A DNA stretch of 64,000 nucleotides, taken from Nocardia araoensis NBRC 100135 (GTDB taxonomy: Bacteria > Actinomycetota > Actinomycetes > Mycobacteriales > Mycobacteriaceae). The stretch is taken from the NCBI RefSeq assembly GCF_000308435.1, contig NZ_BAFR01000352.1:1-64000 (forward strand). Reading direction: 5' to 3'. The notes beneath the pieces are model-generated. The model searched no databases and was not told the origin of the DNA. It saw only the letters and a program-made list of their open reading frames with translations. Shown here piece after piece: positions 35,505 through 44,379 of this stretch (position 1 is its first letter; every line of letters starts with the position of its first letter). The position numbers were made by a program, and so were the translations under genes.

Positions 35505-36839
35505 TCATCCTGGGGCAGCCGTTCCGGCCGGATGACTGTAGGCCCAGAGGTCGTGATCGCCGCGAGGTCCGAAGACATCGAGGTGCCCGCGCATCCGCCC
35601 CTCCTCGGCGAACCCGGCCGCGGCGGCCGCAGCCGCGGCGGCGACGTCGGATACGGGGATCGCGGTGGCAATGCGCAGGATTCCGAGCCGTTCGGTCGCA
35701 TGGCGCACCAGCAGGCGGAGCACGCTTGCGCGGGTTTCCGGGCGGGCCGACGCGTCGGTCCAGACGCTGAGCCGGATGTTGCGATCGAACATGTCCAGCC
35801 CGTGCAGCCGGGCTTCCCCGACGAAGCGGCCGTCGTCGAGGATCGTCAGCGTCAGTCCTCGCCGGGAACGCAGGCCGGTCCTGGCTTCCGCGAGTTCGGC
35901 CAGCCAGTGGCGCAGGGAGTGCCGGCGCAGCCAGGCGGCCGGTGACATGTCCGGATCATGTGCCAGCGTCGCGCGGTTGCGGATACGTGCCGCGCGGCGC
36001 TGCCGGAAGTCGGAGACACGGCGTGACCGCACCAGCACCCCGCCGCGGTCATCGGAGTCGAAGAGGGCGATGGCGGCGCTGCCCTGCAACCACCTGAACG
36101 CCCGGCGAATTCGGGAGAGCTGGTACCGCAGACGCGCGGCTGCGATGCTCACGCGGGGCGGCCCGTGCGGGACGGCAGGGGCGGCGGGCAGTCGCGTCGT
36201 CATCGGGTGGAGGCGTTGCCGAGCCAGGTAGCTGGCGGTGAATCCGCGGTCGGGCCGATCGGCGCGGGTCACCGCCCACAGCTCGTGGTCGCGGCGTTCG
36301 CCACCGGCGTCGAAATAGGTGGTCATCCGGGCTTCGTACCGCAGGCCCGCCGTTGCCGCGGTCTTGGCCGCGGCGATGTTGCCGGGTGCGATCGGTGCGG
36401 TGATTCGCATGAGGCCGAGACTGTCGAAACCGAAGTCCGTCATCATGGTCAGGGCAAGGGCGCCGATACCGCCGCGCGCGACGGCGGAGCCGATCCAGAT
36501 GCCGAGCTCGGCGCTGCTCGCCGCCGCGTCGATCGAGGCCAGTTCGACCTGTCCGGCGAACCGGCCGGCCACCTCGATGACCATGCTCACCCGCCGCCCT
36601 GCCTGTGCCCCGGCCCAGTTGTCGAGGCATTCGCGCACCCAGTGGCGGGCGGTGTGGCGGTCGGGCCAGTCCTGCTCCGAGCTGACCCAGTAGGGCTCCA
36701 TGATCGCGCGGTCACGCAGGCGGATCCGCCGCCATTCGGTGAAGTCGTCGAAGCGCGGCGGCCGCAACCGCACCGCCGTCCCGAGAGGACCGGTGACGGT
36801 CGGCGGCGCTTCGATGCGGCGGTGCCAGGGTCGGGTCAT
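35505..36839 (-). CDS. Tandem GNAT acetyltransferase
   Basis: 444 aa with two GNAT domains. The first (about 15-200) has LGIWIGSAVARGGIGALALTMMTDFGFDSLGLMRITAPIAPGN, the acetyl-CoA and beta-bulge region. The second (about 240-440) has IRLSVWTDASARPETRASVLRLLVRHATERLGILRIATAIP; its pyrophosphate loop is less canonical. The two halves look like an ancient duplication with an active and a structural copy. The ATGA overlap with the beta-helix lipoprotein gene fixes the start at 36839. Within a glycan operon, N- or O-acetylation of a sugar is likely; the acceptor is unknown. Confidence 0.85.
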   Translation of the reverse strand: MTRPWHRRIEAPPTVTGPLGTAVRLRPPRFDDFTEWRRIRLRDRAIMEPYWVSSEQDWPDRHTARHWVRECLDNWAGAQAGRRVSMVIEVAGRFAGQVELASIDAAASSAELGIWIGSAVARGGIGALALTMMTDFGFDSLGLMRITAPIAPGNIAAAKTAATAGLRYEARMTTYFDAGGERRDHELWAVTRADRPDRGFTASYLARQRLHPMTTRLPAAPAVPHGPPRVSIAAARLRYQLSRIRRAFRWLQGSAAIALFDSDDRGGVLVRSRRVSDFRQRRAARIRNRATLAHDPDMSPAAWLRRHSLRHWLAELAEARTGLRSRRGLTLTILDDGRFVGEARLHGLDMFDRNIRLSVWTDASARPETRASVLRLLVRHATERLGILRIATAIPVSDVAAAAAAAAAGFAEEGRMRGHLDVFGPRGDHDLWAYSHPAGTAAPG

Positions 36840-38194
36840 CCGCCGGGACGCTTCCTGCCGAGCGCTACCGTGCCCAGCTTCCCGTCGTCGGAGACGGTGA
36901 GCCGCCAGTAGCCGCCGTCGGGCGCCTTGAGCACTGGACCGTTGTCGGCGTGCTCGCAGACCCAGGTTCCATCGGCGGTCACCGCGGCGCGGACGGCGCC
37001 GTCGCTGCTCTGTGCCTGGAACACGTCCGCGCCGTGCGGCCCCGCTTGGGACACCACGGTGCCGGTGAACCGCGGAGTGCGCATGCCCTTGCGGCCGATG
37101 ACGGTCCAGCCCGCCGGAAACGTTTGGGCGGGAATGTCGTCGGTGATCCCCGAGATCAATCCGACCGCGGTGCCTTCCGGACAGCCGGCCGGATCCACGC
37201 GCACCGGGATGCCCGGCGGCTGCGACTCCGCGTCGAAGATCACGTTCGCCAGATACGGCTGTCGGCAGTAGTTCAGTTCGAGCCCGACCGAACGGGCCGC
37301 GACCTTGGCGTTGACCATGCCGAACTGCGCGGGCCCGCCGCGCCCGTTTTCGCCGACCGACACGGCGACGTCGGCTCCTTCGAACCACACGTTGGTCAGC
37401 CACCAGTCGTTGGCGGCGCCGTCGATCCGCAGGTGCCGATCGGTGGTGAGCGGGTTCTGGTCGGAGACGAATTCGACGTTGGTGAGTGCCAGCCCGGCGT
37501 TGTGGTCGTTGCCGGTGCCGAGGACGCCGGTGTGATTACTGGTGAACTTCGAGGAGGTGACGTAGTTCTGGATACAGGATGTGGTCAGTCCGATCCCGAA
37601 ATTGTTGATGTCGCAGTTGATGAAGGCGGTGCCGCCGGTGTTGTCGCGCAACACGACCCCGCGCTGGTTCAGGTACCGCGGATGGTTGTCGCTGAGGTGG
37701 TTGCCGCGCAGTACCACCGCGTCGAAGGAGCAGCGGAAGCATTCCGACAGGTCGACCGCCGTCGAGCCGGGACCGGTGGTGTAGATGCCCAGCCTGGCGA
37801 AACGGACTCGGCTGCGCTTGCGCAGCCGCACCAGAGTGCCCTCGCCCGCGTAGACGATCGTGGTGACGTCGGCGCCGTCGCCGAGAATCGTGGCGTAGTC
37901 CGGCAGATCGGGCATCGACTCGACCCGGTAGTGCCCGGCGGGCAGGTAGAGCACCAGCGGCCCGTCCGGGTCCTTGGCCACGGCTGCGGCCAAAGCCTTG
38001 GTGTCGTCGGCGATACCGTCTCCCACGGCCCCGAAGTCCCGGACGTTGCGCGCCGCAGGCGCATCGGTGGTGGGGGACCGGAACTGCGGGTCCTCCGGCT
38101 CGGCGGTGGCGCAGGCGGCTGCGATCGGAAGTACCGCCGCCGCACCCAGAGTCGCGGCGAGCAAGCGGCGCCGCCGGAGAATGTCGTCGCTCAT
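36836..38194 (-). CDS. Exported right-handed beta-helix (pectate-lyase-superfamily) protein
   Basis: 452 aa. The N-terminus RRRRLLAATLGAAAVLPIAAACA combines a twin-arginine-like start with a lipobox-like Cys, so it is probably a Tat/Sec-exported lipoprotein. From about residue 48 it has the pectate-lyase-3 opening NVRDFGAVGDGIADDTKALAAAV and repeated beta-helix coils (for example GTAFINCDINNFGIGLT) up to about 350. A short beta-rich tail follows. Such proteins trim or bind surface polysaccharides. ATGA overlaps on both sides lock it into the operon; ATG 38206 is an alternative start. Confidence 0.85.
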   Translation of the reverse strand: MSDDILRRRRLLAATLGAAAVLPIAAACATAEPEDPQFRSPTTDAPAARNVRDFGAVGDGIADDTKALAAAVAKDPDGPLVLYLPAGHYRVESMPDLPDYATILGDGADVTTIVYAGEGTLVRLRKRSRVRFARLGIYTTGPGSTAVDLSECFRCSFDAVVLRGNHLSDNHPRYLNQRGVVLRDNTGGTAFINCDINNFGIGLTTSCIQNYVTSSKFTSNHTGVLGTGNDHNAGLALTNVEFVSDQNPLTTDRHLRIDGAANDWWLTNVWFEGADVAVSVGENGRGGPAQFGMVNAKVAARSVGLELNYCRQPYLANVIFDAESQPPGIPVRVDPAGCPEGTAVGLISGITDDIPAQTFPAGWTVIGRKGMRTPRFTGTVVSQAGPHGADVFQAQSSDGAVRAAVTADGTWVCEHADNGPVLKAPDGGYWRLTVSDDGKLGTVALGRKRPGG

Positions 38195-39471
38195 ACCCTC
38201 AACCATCCCACCAGTCGGTCTGCCGTCGATCCGGGCGTGTGGTAGCCGACCACGCCGGTCGGCCCGGACGCGCCGAACGCGGTCAGGGCGGTACGCAGCT
38301 GCGGTTCGGTGAGTCTGCCGAGATCGGCGACGCCGAGGATGGCATCGGACAACGGCGCCACGGCGACCGCGTCGGCGGCATGGCCGACCGGTGCGGTCTC
38401 GATGACCACGCGGTAGTAGCGCTCGCGCAGATCGGCGATGAGATGGGCGAAGTGTTCCGAGGCGATCAGGTCGGAGGTGTCCGGCTCGATGTGCCCGATC
38501 GGCAGCACCGCGACCCCGGTCCCGCCCCAGTCCTCGGTGATCGCCCGGTCCAGCGGTACACCGCCGCGCAGCAGCGTCGTGAGGCCCGGACCGGGCACCG
38601 TGCCCGAGCTTCCGTCGCCGGTGGTGTCGGCGTCGACGAGGATCACCGGATGACCGGCATCGGCGAAGGCCAGCGCCAGGGTGTTCGCCACCTTCGAGTG
38701 TGATCGGTCGGTGAGGCTGGTGCATTCGATGATCTGGGCGCCCCGCAGGTGATTACGCAGTCGCCGGGCCGCCTCGGAGCTGGATTCTCCGTGGTCGAAG
38801 GCGGCGACCACCGGGACCGGCGCGACCTCGGCGAGGTCGCTACTGGTGCGAATACGCCGGTCGGTGCGTTCACGCAGAAACGCGGCCGCGAAGCCGAGCA
38901 GCAGTCCACCGAACAAGCCCATGGCGACGAACCGGCTCGTGCCGGGGCCGGACGGAGCGGCCGGTAACCGGGCACGGTCGACGACCGAGACGCGGGCGGC
39001 GGGAGCAGCGCCGGATTCGATGGACTCGAGACTGTCGACCAGAGCACGGAATTGGGCGACCGTGGCGTCGGTGAGATCACGCGCCCGCTGCGCGGTGGGC
39101 GCGGAGACCGCGATCTCCAGGATCGTGCTGGCGGGCGGCGACGAGGCGGTGATCCGGCCGCGGAACTCGTCCGGCGATTCCGTCAGCCCTTGGTCGTGGA
39201 CGACCCGCTCGGCGACGGCGGCGCTGGTAGCCAGTTCGAGGTAGGACCGCACGCGCTGCTGGGCCGCCAAGCCGCCCTGGTAGGAGTCGTTGACCGAGGT
39301 GCCGGTGGCCATCGAGACGTACATGGTGCTGCTGGCCACGTATGTCACGGCGCGGGACGAGGCGTACCAGACGCCGGCCACCGTGACGGTCAGCGCGATG
39401 GCGGCGATCAGCACCCACCGCCGCCGGACGATGTGCCAGATATCGATCAAACCCATGAACTGCGACCTCAT
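38191..39471 (-). CDS. Wzz/BY-kinase-like chain-length regulator with a degenerate P-loop
   Basis: 426 aa. TM1 (about 17-38) and TM2 (about 190-215) bracket an extracytoplasmic Wzz domain. A cytoplasmic BY-kinase-like domain follows (about 240-426). Walker A' is intact (HPVILVDADTTGDG), but the expected Walker A (GxxxxGKS) reads SLTDRSHSKVANTLA, without the glycines. The C-terminus has no tyrosine cluster. It may bind nucleotide weakly or be a pseudokinase controlling Wzy chain length. ATG 39471 overlaps the upstream stop by 4 nt; MGLIDIW at 39456 is an alternative. The downstream overlap is also ATGA. Confidence 0.85.
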   Translation of the reverse strand: MRSQFMGLIDIWHIVRRRWVLIAAIALTVTVAGVWYASSRAVTYVASSTMYVSMATGTSVNDSYQGGLAAQQRVRSYLELATSAAVAERVVHDQGLTESPDEFRGRITASSPPASTILEIAVSAPTAQRARDLTDATVAQFRALVDSLESIESGAAPAARVSVVDRARLPAAPSGPGTSRFVAMGLFGGLLLGFAAAFLRERTDRRIRTSSDLAEVAPVPVVAAFDHGESSSEAARRLRNHLRGAQIIECTSLTDRSHSKVANTLALAFADAGHPVILVDADTTGDGSSGTVPGPGLTTLLRGGVPLDRAITEDWGGTGVAVLPIGHIEPDTSDLIASEHFAHLIADLRERYYRVVIETAPVGHAADAVAVAPLSDAILGVADLGRLTEPQLRTALTAFGASGPTGVVGYHTPGSTADRLVGWLRV

Positions 39472-40394
39472 GTCCTCGTAACTGCTGAAGCGTGCGCCGG
39501 TGCCGGGAGCGGCGTCGGTCGGCGGCGGAATTCCGTGACGATCAGATGGACGAACCAGGCGAGCACGGCCGATTGGGCGAATTTGCCGAGATTCTCGAAG
39601 CTGCCGAGAATCCCGCGTTCGAACAGGGTGGAGGCGCCGGTGATCGCGAGCCCCAGCACCAGGACCGGGAAGAACCGCGAATACAGCGAGCGCTCCCACG
39701 CCAGCAGCAGCCCGAAGGTGAACACGACGGCGACGAGCACGCCGACCTGGCCGCCGAGCAGATAGCCTTCGTTCACGTTGCCCTCCGCGAGCGACACCGA
39801 CACGGTGCTCATATCCACCGACGCGCCACGCACGTCGTTCGCCCAGGCCGTACCGGATTGGAGCTTCTCGATACCGAGTACCTGCGCCGGGATCAGGCTC
39901 AGGCTCGCGTGGTGGAGAACCTCGGCGGGCGACAGCCAGCCCCCCGGGCCGACGAAGTAGGCGTCGGTGGCGGCTTCGAGCAGGTCGAAGCGCCGCAGGA
40001 TACTCAGGAACGGCCGGACGTTCTCCGGGTAGCGGGAGTCGACGACGGTGGCGTCGAGCGCGGCCGTGCCGGAGTTCTTGAACGACTGCAGCCAGCCGAA
40101 TCCGGCGACGCCGAGCACGCCGATCAGCGCCACACCGATCGTGGTGCGCCGGTTCCAGCCGAGCATCGAGAACCGCACGGCCAGCGCGAGTGCGGCGGCG
40201 AGGATCGGTGTCTTGGACTGCACGGCCGACGACCAGTACAGCTCGCCCGCGAACAGCGCGCCGAGCACCAGCGTCGTGGTCTGCGGCCGGGCAGGCCGGA
40301 GGAAGACGATCATCCCGAGCGCCGAGATCCCTGCGAACGTGGCGACGAAGCTGAGCAGGGGGTTGCCGCTGCTGACCTCACCCGGCCGCGCCAA
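39468..40394 (-). CDS. wzy: O-antigen/oligosaccharide polymerase, C-terminal part (frameshifted)
   Basis: 308 residues with about six TM helices (GMIVFLRPARPQTTTLVLGALFAG; LVAVVFTFGLLLAWE; VLGLAITGAS) and a large loop between, the Wzy layout. The TTG start falls inside the preceding frame. The natural protein sequence runs on from the upstream piece as SLGAAG|EVSSGNPLLSF if one G is removed from the run at 40381-40383. Together the pieces give about 450 aa, a normal polymerase length. The 17-nt overlap breaks the operon's 4-nt rule, which supports a split gene. Wzy joins lipid-linked repeat units. Confidence 0.75.
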   Translation of the reverse strand: MARPGEVSSGNPLLSFVATFAGISALGMIVFLRPARPQTTTLVLGALFAGELYWSSAVQSKTPILAAALALAVRFSMLGWNRRTTIGVALIGVLGVAGFGWLQSFKNSGTAALDATVVDSRYPENVRPFLSILRRFDLLEAATDAYFVGPGGWLSPAEVLHHASLSLIPAQVLGIEKLQSGTAWANDVRGASVDMSTVSVSLAEGNVNEGYLLGGQVGVLVAVVFTFGLLLAWERSLYSRFFPVLVLGLAITGASTLFERGILGSFENLGKFAQSAVLAWFVHLIVTEFRRRPTPLPAPAHASAVTRT

Positions 40395-40821
40395 GCGATC
40401 CGGTGGCCACCGACGCCGCCCGACCCAACAGCCCGAGCGCGTAGAGCACGATCAGCGTCGGCATCACGCCGGGGTCTGCGATCGCGGCCGGGACGGTGCT
40501 CGGGGGGTGCCGCCGCCGCCAGAGCGCGTAACCGATCACCAGTAGCGCGTAACACCACAAGCCGAACACCACGTGGTCGAGCACCAGACCGATCCCGCGG
40601 TCGTATCCCAGTCCGGCCAGCCGGGGGTCGGAGACGTTGTCGCCGTAGTGCGGGTCGGGCCGCACCGCGAGCAGCACCAGCGGCCGCGCCACGTAGGACA
40701 GCGACCAGAACAGGGCTTGCGCGATGAAGAACACGCGGGCGATGCCGGGAACCCACAGCGCGGCCGCCGCAACCGTGACCAGTGCAGCCGCGACGGCGGC
40801 TATATCGGTGTAGGCGTTCAG
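40378..40821 (-). CDS. wzy: O-antigen/oligosaccharide polymerase, N-terminal part (frameshifted)
   Basis: About 147 residues with three or four TM helices (IAAVAAALVTVAAAALWVPG; ARVFFIAQALFWSLSYVARPLVLLAV; VLDHVVFGLWCYALLVIGYALW). The frame ends early at TGA 40378-40380, right where the downstream Wzy half begins in another frame. The upstream gene's stop overlaps a CTG at 40821 as CTGA, mirroring the ATGA/GTGA junctions of this operon, so a rare CTG start is the best guess. GTG further in is the alternative. The loop YGDNVSDPRLAGLGYDRGIG precedes the break. Confidence 0.65.
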   Translation of the reverse strand: MNAYTDIAAVAAALVTVAAAALWVPGIARVFFIAQALFWSLSYVARPLVLLAVRPDPHYGDNVSDPRLAGLGYDRGIGLVLDHVVFGLWCYALLVIGYALWRRRHPPSTVPAAIADPGVMPTLIVLYALGLLGRAASVATGSLGAAG

Positions 40822-41834
40822 TTCCCGGCCTCCGCGGCGAGGCCGACGATCTGCCGGGCGCGATCCACGTAACGATGCCCTGCGGCGGTGATCCGCCGGT
40901 GCCCGGCCGCCGCGACCTCGGCCGCCCGCTCCGGGTGGGCGGCCACCCAATCGAGAATCGAGACCAGTTCGTCGGTGCCGTCGAACAGGAAGCACTCGAC
41001 GGTGTCGCGCAACAGTTCGGCGTGTTCGCCGGTGCGTTCACCCACGAACAATCCACCGGCCGCGGGCACCTCGAAGGTACGGCAGGTGTGGGTGTCGCGG
41101 TTGCCGGAGTTCAGCAGCACCAGATTGGCTGTCACCTCGGCGACCGCCGCCGAGTATCCGGAACCGTATACCGCGCCGCCGACGACGGCGCGGGTGGCGC
41201 GCAACTCGGGAACCCGGCGCCAGCCGGGGCCGCGGACCAGTAGGCGCGGTCCGTAGCGGCGTGCCAGCGACACCAGTTCGGCGCGTCGGTCGGGTCGGCA
41301 CACTCCGATGAAACCGACCAGATAGTCACCAGCGCCTCGGCGCGCCGCCGGATGATGCCAGGCCGGGTCGTAAGCGCTGAGCACGAAGCCCGCGGCACGG
41401 GCGCCACGCGCCAGCAACTCCGGCACGTTGTGCTGTTTGGTGGTGACGATGAGGTCCCAGCCGGATTCGGCGGCCAGATAGGCATCGGTCAGGTTCTCGG
41501 GATTGGACACGTCGTCCGGGCTGTAGTGCACATGCGATGCGGCGGGCACGTCGAGCAGTCGCTGCTGGTCCAGATGGATTCCCTTGAACACGAACAGCAT
41601 GTCGGGCCGGAACGTGGCAGCGTTTCGTTCGATCCTGGCGTGCACCCGTTCGACAGTGCGCGGGTCGCGTCGACCGGTCGCCTTCGCGTACACCCACGGC
41701 GGCGACAGCCTGGCCGGGAGGGTCACCGGTGTGGAGTCGATCACCAGCACGTCGTGGCCGGCCTGACGAAAGCCGTCGGCCAGCGAACGCGCGTTGCTGC
41801 CGAGCCAGTCGTCGCCGACGAACAGAATTCTCAT
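40818..41834 (-). CDS. CgeB-like glycosyltransferase
   Basis: 338 aa GT-B protein of the CgeB/DUF3880 type. The N-terminal Rossmann half is MRILFVGDDWLGSNARSLADGF. The C-terminal half carries GNRDTHTCRTFEVPAAGGLFVGERT, the acidic/TFE donor motif typical of this family (RxFExPAxGG). Members transfer sugars during spore or surface polysaccharide maturation. ATG 41834 overlaps the Wzx stop, fixing the start. A 4-nt CTGA junction leads into the polymerase. Confidence 0.88.
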   Translation of the reverse strand: MRILFVGDDWLGSNARSLADGFRQAGHDVLVIDSTPVTLPARLSPPWVYAKATGRRDPRTVERVHARIERNAATFRPDMLFVFKGIHLDQQRLLDVPAASHVHYSPDDVSNPENLTDAYLAAESGWDLIVTTKQHNVPELLARGARAAGFVLSAYDPAWHHPAARRGAGDYLVGFIGVCRPDRRAELVSLARRYGPRLLVRGPGWRRVPELRATRAVVGGAVYGSGYSAAVAEVTANLVLLNSGNRDTHTCRTFEVPAAGGLFVGERTGEHAELLRDTVECFLFDGTDELVSILDWVAAHPERAAEVAAAGHRRITAAGHRYVDRARQIVGLAAEAGN

Positions 41835-43252
41835 GGTCGGATTTCCTTCCTGGGCACGATCGGCAGCGGCACGGTGTCGGCTTCGGCCCGGTCGCGGCGG
41901 GTCAGGAAGCGCACCCGCAGCAGATGCCAGGTGGCGACAGTGATTTCGGCCACCAGCAGGCCGTAGACCAGGGTGTGCACCGAGCGGGTCCGGATGGTCA
42001 GCACCAGGGCGCCTGCGGCGACGAGCGTCCCCAGCAGAGCGCCGATCAGGACACCGGTGGTGTCCTGGCGCACCGGCAGGATGGCCGTGGTGATGAAGGA
42101 GGTGACCGTCGTGGCGGGCAGAATCAGCACCTCGATCCGCAACAGGCCGGTGGACGCGGCGAATTCGGTACCGAAGACCAGCCGGATCAGCAGTGGCGCG
42201 GCCAGCCAGATGCCGACCGAAGCGAGTGCGGCGACGGCGACGGTCACGGCCAGCGCTTGCAGGCTGTGCCGCCAGAACCCGTGATCGTCGCCGCGCCGGG
42301 CCATCCGTGGCAGCAGCGCGAAGCCGATGGCGTCGAGCAGGGATTGGACCGCGCGCACCAGGCGGTCGCCTGCCGAGTACAGCCCGAGCGAGATGGCGTC
42401 GAGCACGGTCGAATACAGCGTCGCCGCGCCCTGACCGTAGCCGGTGACCAGCAACCGGGAGACGAACACCGGCACGCTGCGGCGCAGCACGACGCCGTAG
42501 TAGCGAGGACGAGCAGGCGACCCGTACCGGCGCCAGGCGTCCCACCATGTCAACGCCACGGTCGGCACGGAGGACAACAGTAGGCACAGCAGGGCGATGT
42601 GCGAGTTCGGCAGCTGCGGAAGCAAACCGACCAGCAGCCCGAGATAGCACAACCGGCCGATGGACTGATACGCGGTGGAGGTGCCGAATCGCCCCTCACC
42701 GATCAGCAGCCAGTCCTCCGACAGCGACCAGAAGCCACCGGCGAACAGCCCGAGCAGCACCATCAGCGCGGCTTCCGGCACGCGCACGGCCGCGGCCACG
42801 GCGAGCGCGACACCGAACAGCGTCGCCGTGGTGAGCCGGATGGCCAGATAGTCGCCGCGCAGCTGGTTGATCTCCCGCAACCGGGTGTCCTTGCGTGCGT
42901 TGATCTCCGGCACGCGGGCGGACAGGAACTGCGTGACGCCCAGATCCACGACGAGCGAGCCGATGAAGTAGGCCGACATGCCGATGGCGAGCAGACCGAG
43001 GCCGTGGGCGCCGAGCACCCGGGCGATCAGCGGCACGGTCACGACCGTGACGATGTACTGACCGTATCTGCCGAAACTCACCAGGGCGATGTCGCCGAGC
43101 ACCTCGAACCGGCTCGGCTTGCTGTGCGCGCCACCGCCTCCCGGCCCGCGCGCCCCGTCGGCGCGCCGGTGCACCCCGCCCGGGGGCCGGGGCAGTTCGA
43201 CCCGGGGGAAGACGTCGGTGGTCAGCGTGGCCAGGTAATCGGGTTCGGTCAC
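41831..43252 (-). CDS. wzx: Wzx-type polysaccharide flippase
   Basis: 473 aa with about twelve hydrophobic segments. The first is near FGRYGQYIVTVVTVPLIARVLGAHGLGLLAIGM (about 60-95), the typical opening of the RfbX/MATE-like polysaccharide exporters. The 45-residue cytoplasmic N-terminus (PPGGVHRRADGARGPGGGG) is low-complexity and longer than usual. It flips undecaprenyl-linked repeat units to the outer face for Wzy. The GTG at 43252 overlaps the upstream GT4 stop as GTGA. Confidence 0.9.
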   Translation of the reverse strand: MTEPDYLATLTTDVFPRVELPRPPGGVHRRADGARGPGGGGAHSKPSRFEVLGDIALVSFGRYGQYIVTVVTVPLIARVLGAHGLGLLAIGMSAYFIGSLVVDLGVTQFLSARVPEINARKDTRLREINQLRGDYLAIRLTTATLFGVALAVAAAVRVPEAALMVLLGLFAGGFWSLSEDWLLIGEGRFGTSTAYQSIGRLCYLGLLVGLLPQLPNSHIALLCLLLSSVPTVALTWWDAWRRYGSPARPRYYGVVLRRSVPVFVSRLLVTGYGQGAATLYSTVLDAISLGLYSAGDRLVRAVQSLLDAIGFALLPRMARRGDDHGFWRHSLQALAVTVAVAALASVGIWLAAPLLIRLVFGTEFAASTGLLRIEVLILPATTVTSFITTAILPVRQDTTGVLIGALLGTLVAAGALVLTIRTRSVHTLVYGLLVAEITVATWHLLRVRFLTRRDRAEADTVPLPIVPRKEIRP

Positions 43253-44379
43253 GGCGGCGCCACCTCGTCGAGGAAGCGGGTGACCACCTGCGCCGTGGCG
43301 CGGATGTCGAAGTCGCGCGCGCGGTCGGCGCCCGCGGCGGCGATCCGGGCGCGTGCGGCCGGATCGCCGAGCAGTTCGGCGAGAGCCGTGGTGAGGGCGG
43401 CTTCGTCACCGGCGGGCACCAATCGGCCGGTACGTCCGTCGTCGATGATCTCGGCCGGCCCTCCGGGCACCGCCGCGATCACCGCGCAGCCCGCGGCCAT
43501 ACCCTCCACGACCACCTGCCCGAACGGCTCGGGAAGTACCGAGCAGTGGACGAGCACGTCGGCCTCGGCGAGGTACCGGTCGGGGTCGTCGACGTGACCG
43601 GTGAAGGTCACGGCCAGGCCGAGTTCGTCGGCGAGTCGTTCCAGGTACTGCCGGAACGGCTGTTCGTCGAAGAACGTCCCGCCGACGAGATACACCGCAG
43701 CAGGCCGGGTCGGCACCGCCGCCAAAGCTCGCAGGAACACGTCCTGGCCTTTCCAGGGGCTCAGCCGTCCCACGACGACCACCACCGCCTCGGCGGCCGC
43801 ACGGCCGCGCGGCGGCGGCGGTACGGCGGGCAGGGCGACACCCGGATAGGCGACGGCCACCGGGATACGCGCGGGCAGCGTGGCACGGGTGCCGTGACTG
43901 TTGGCGAGCAGTCCCCGGCAGACCAGGGCGGCAAGCAGCCGGATGGTGATCGCCGGGAGCAAGCCGAAGTAGTCCCGGGAAACTCGGTCGTGGACCTGCC
44001 AGACGAGCGGCACCCGCGCGCGGCGGGCCGCCACCGCCCCCAGCACGAGCGCTTTGCTGCTCTCCGCGACCAATACCCGAGCGCCCAGCTCGCGGACCGC
44101 GCCTCCGACCGACCAGCCCAGCCGCAGCAGCGCGAGAAACCCGGTGACCAGCCGCAACGGACCGGATCCCGTGGTCATCGCCCGGCTGTCGAATCGGCCA
44201 GTCACGACGCGGGTTTCGATCCCAGCGTCGCGCGCGCGGGCCGGCACCGGGCCGTCCTCGGTGCACACCAGCGCCACTTCGGTGCCCTGCGTCCGCAGCG
44301 TGCGCAGCAGCCGCAGGGTGGCCAATTCGGCCCCGGAGGGCGCGGCGGTGTGGCCGAGGAAGACCGCGGGTCCGCTCAT
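43249..44379 (-). CDS. GT4 family glycosyltransferase
   Basis: 376 aa GT-B enzyme. Acceptor domain: MSGPAVFLGHTAAPSGAEL at the N-terminus. The C-terminal GT4 domain has VVVVGRLSPWKGQDVFLRAL and EPFGQVVVEGMAAGCAVIA with the two catalytic/donor Glu residues. It adds one sugar of the repeat unit on the cytoplasmic side. ATG 44379 and the preceding stop share ATGA; the 3' junction with Wzx is GTGA. Confidence 0.92.
   Translation of the reverse strand: MSGPAVFLGHTAAPSGAELATLRLLRTLRTQGTEVALVCTEDGPVPARARDAGIETRVVTGRFDSRAMTTGSGPLRLVTGFLALLRLGWSVGGAVRELGARVLVAESSKALVLGAVAARRARVPLVWQVHDRVSRDYFGLLPAITIRLLAALVCRGLLANSHGTRATLPARIPVAVAYPGVALPAVPPPPRGRAAAEAVVVVVGRLSPWKGQDVFLRALAAVPTRPAAVYLVGGTFFDEQPFRQYLERLADELGLAVTFTGHVDDPDRYLAEADVLVHCSVLPEPFGQVVVEGMAAGCAVIAAVPGGPAEIIDDGRTGRLVPAGDEAALTTALAELLGDPAARARIAAAGADRARDFDIRATAQVVTRFLDEVAPP

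Noticed and set aside
36950..38245. 431-codon rightward frame opposite the beta-helix gene
   Set aside because: The beta-helix protein has export signal, family motifs and operon coupling; the antisense frame has none.
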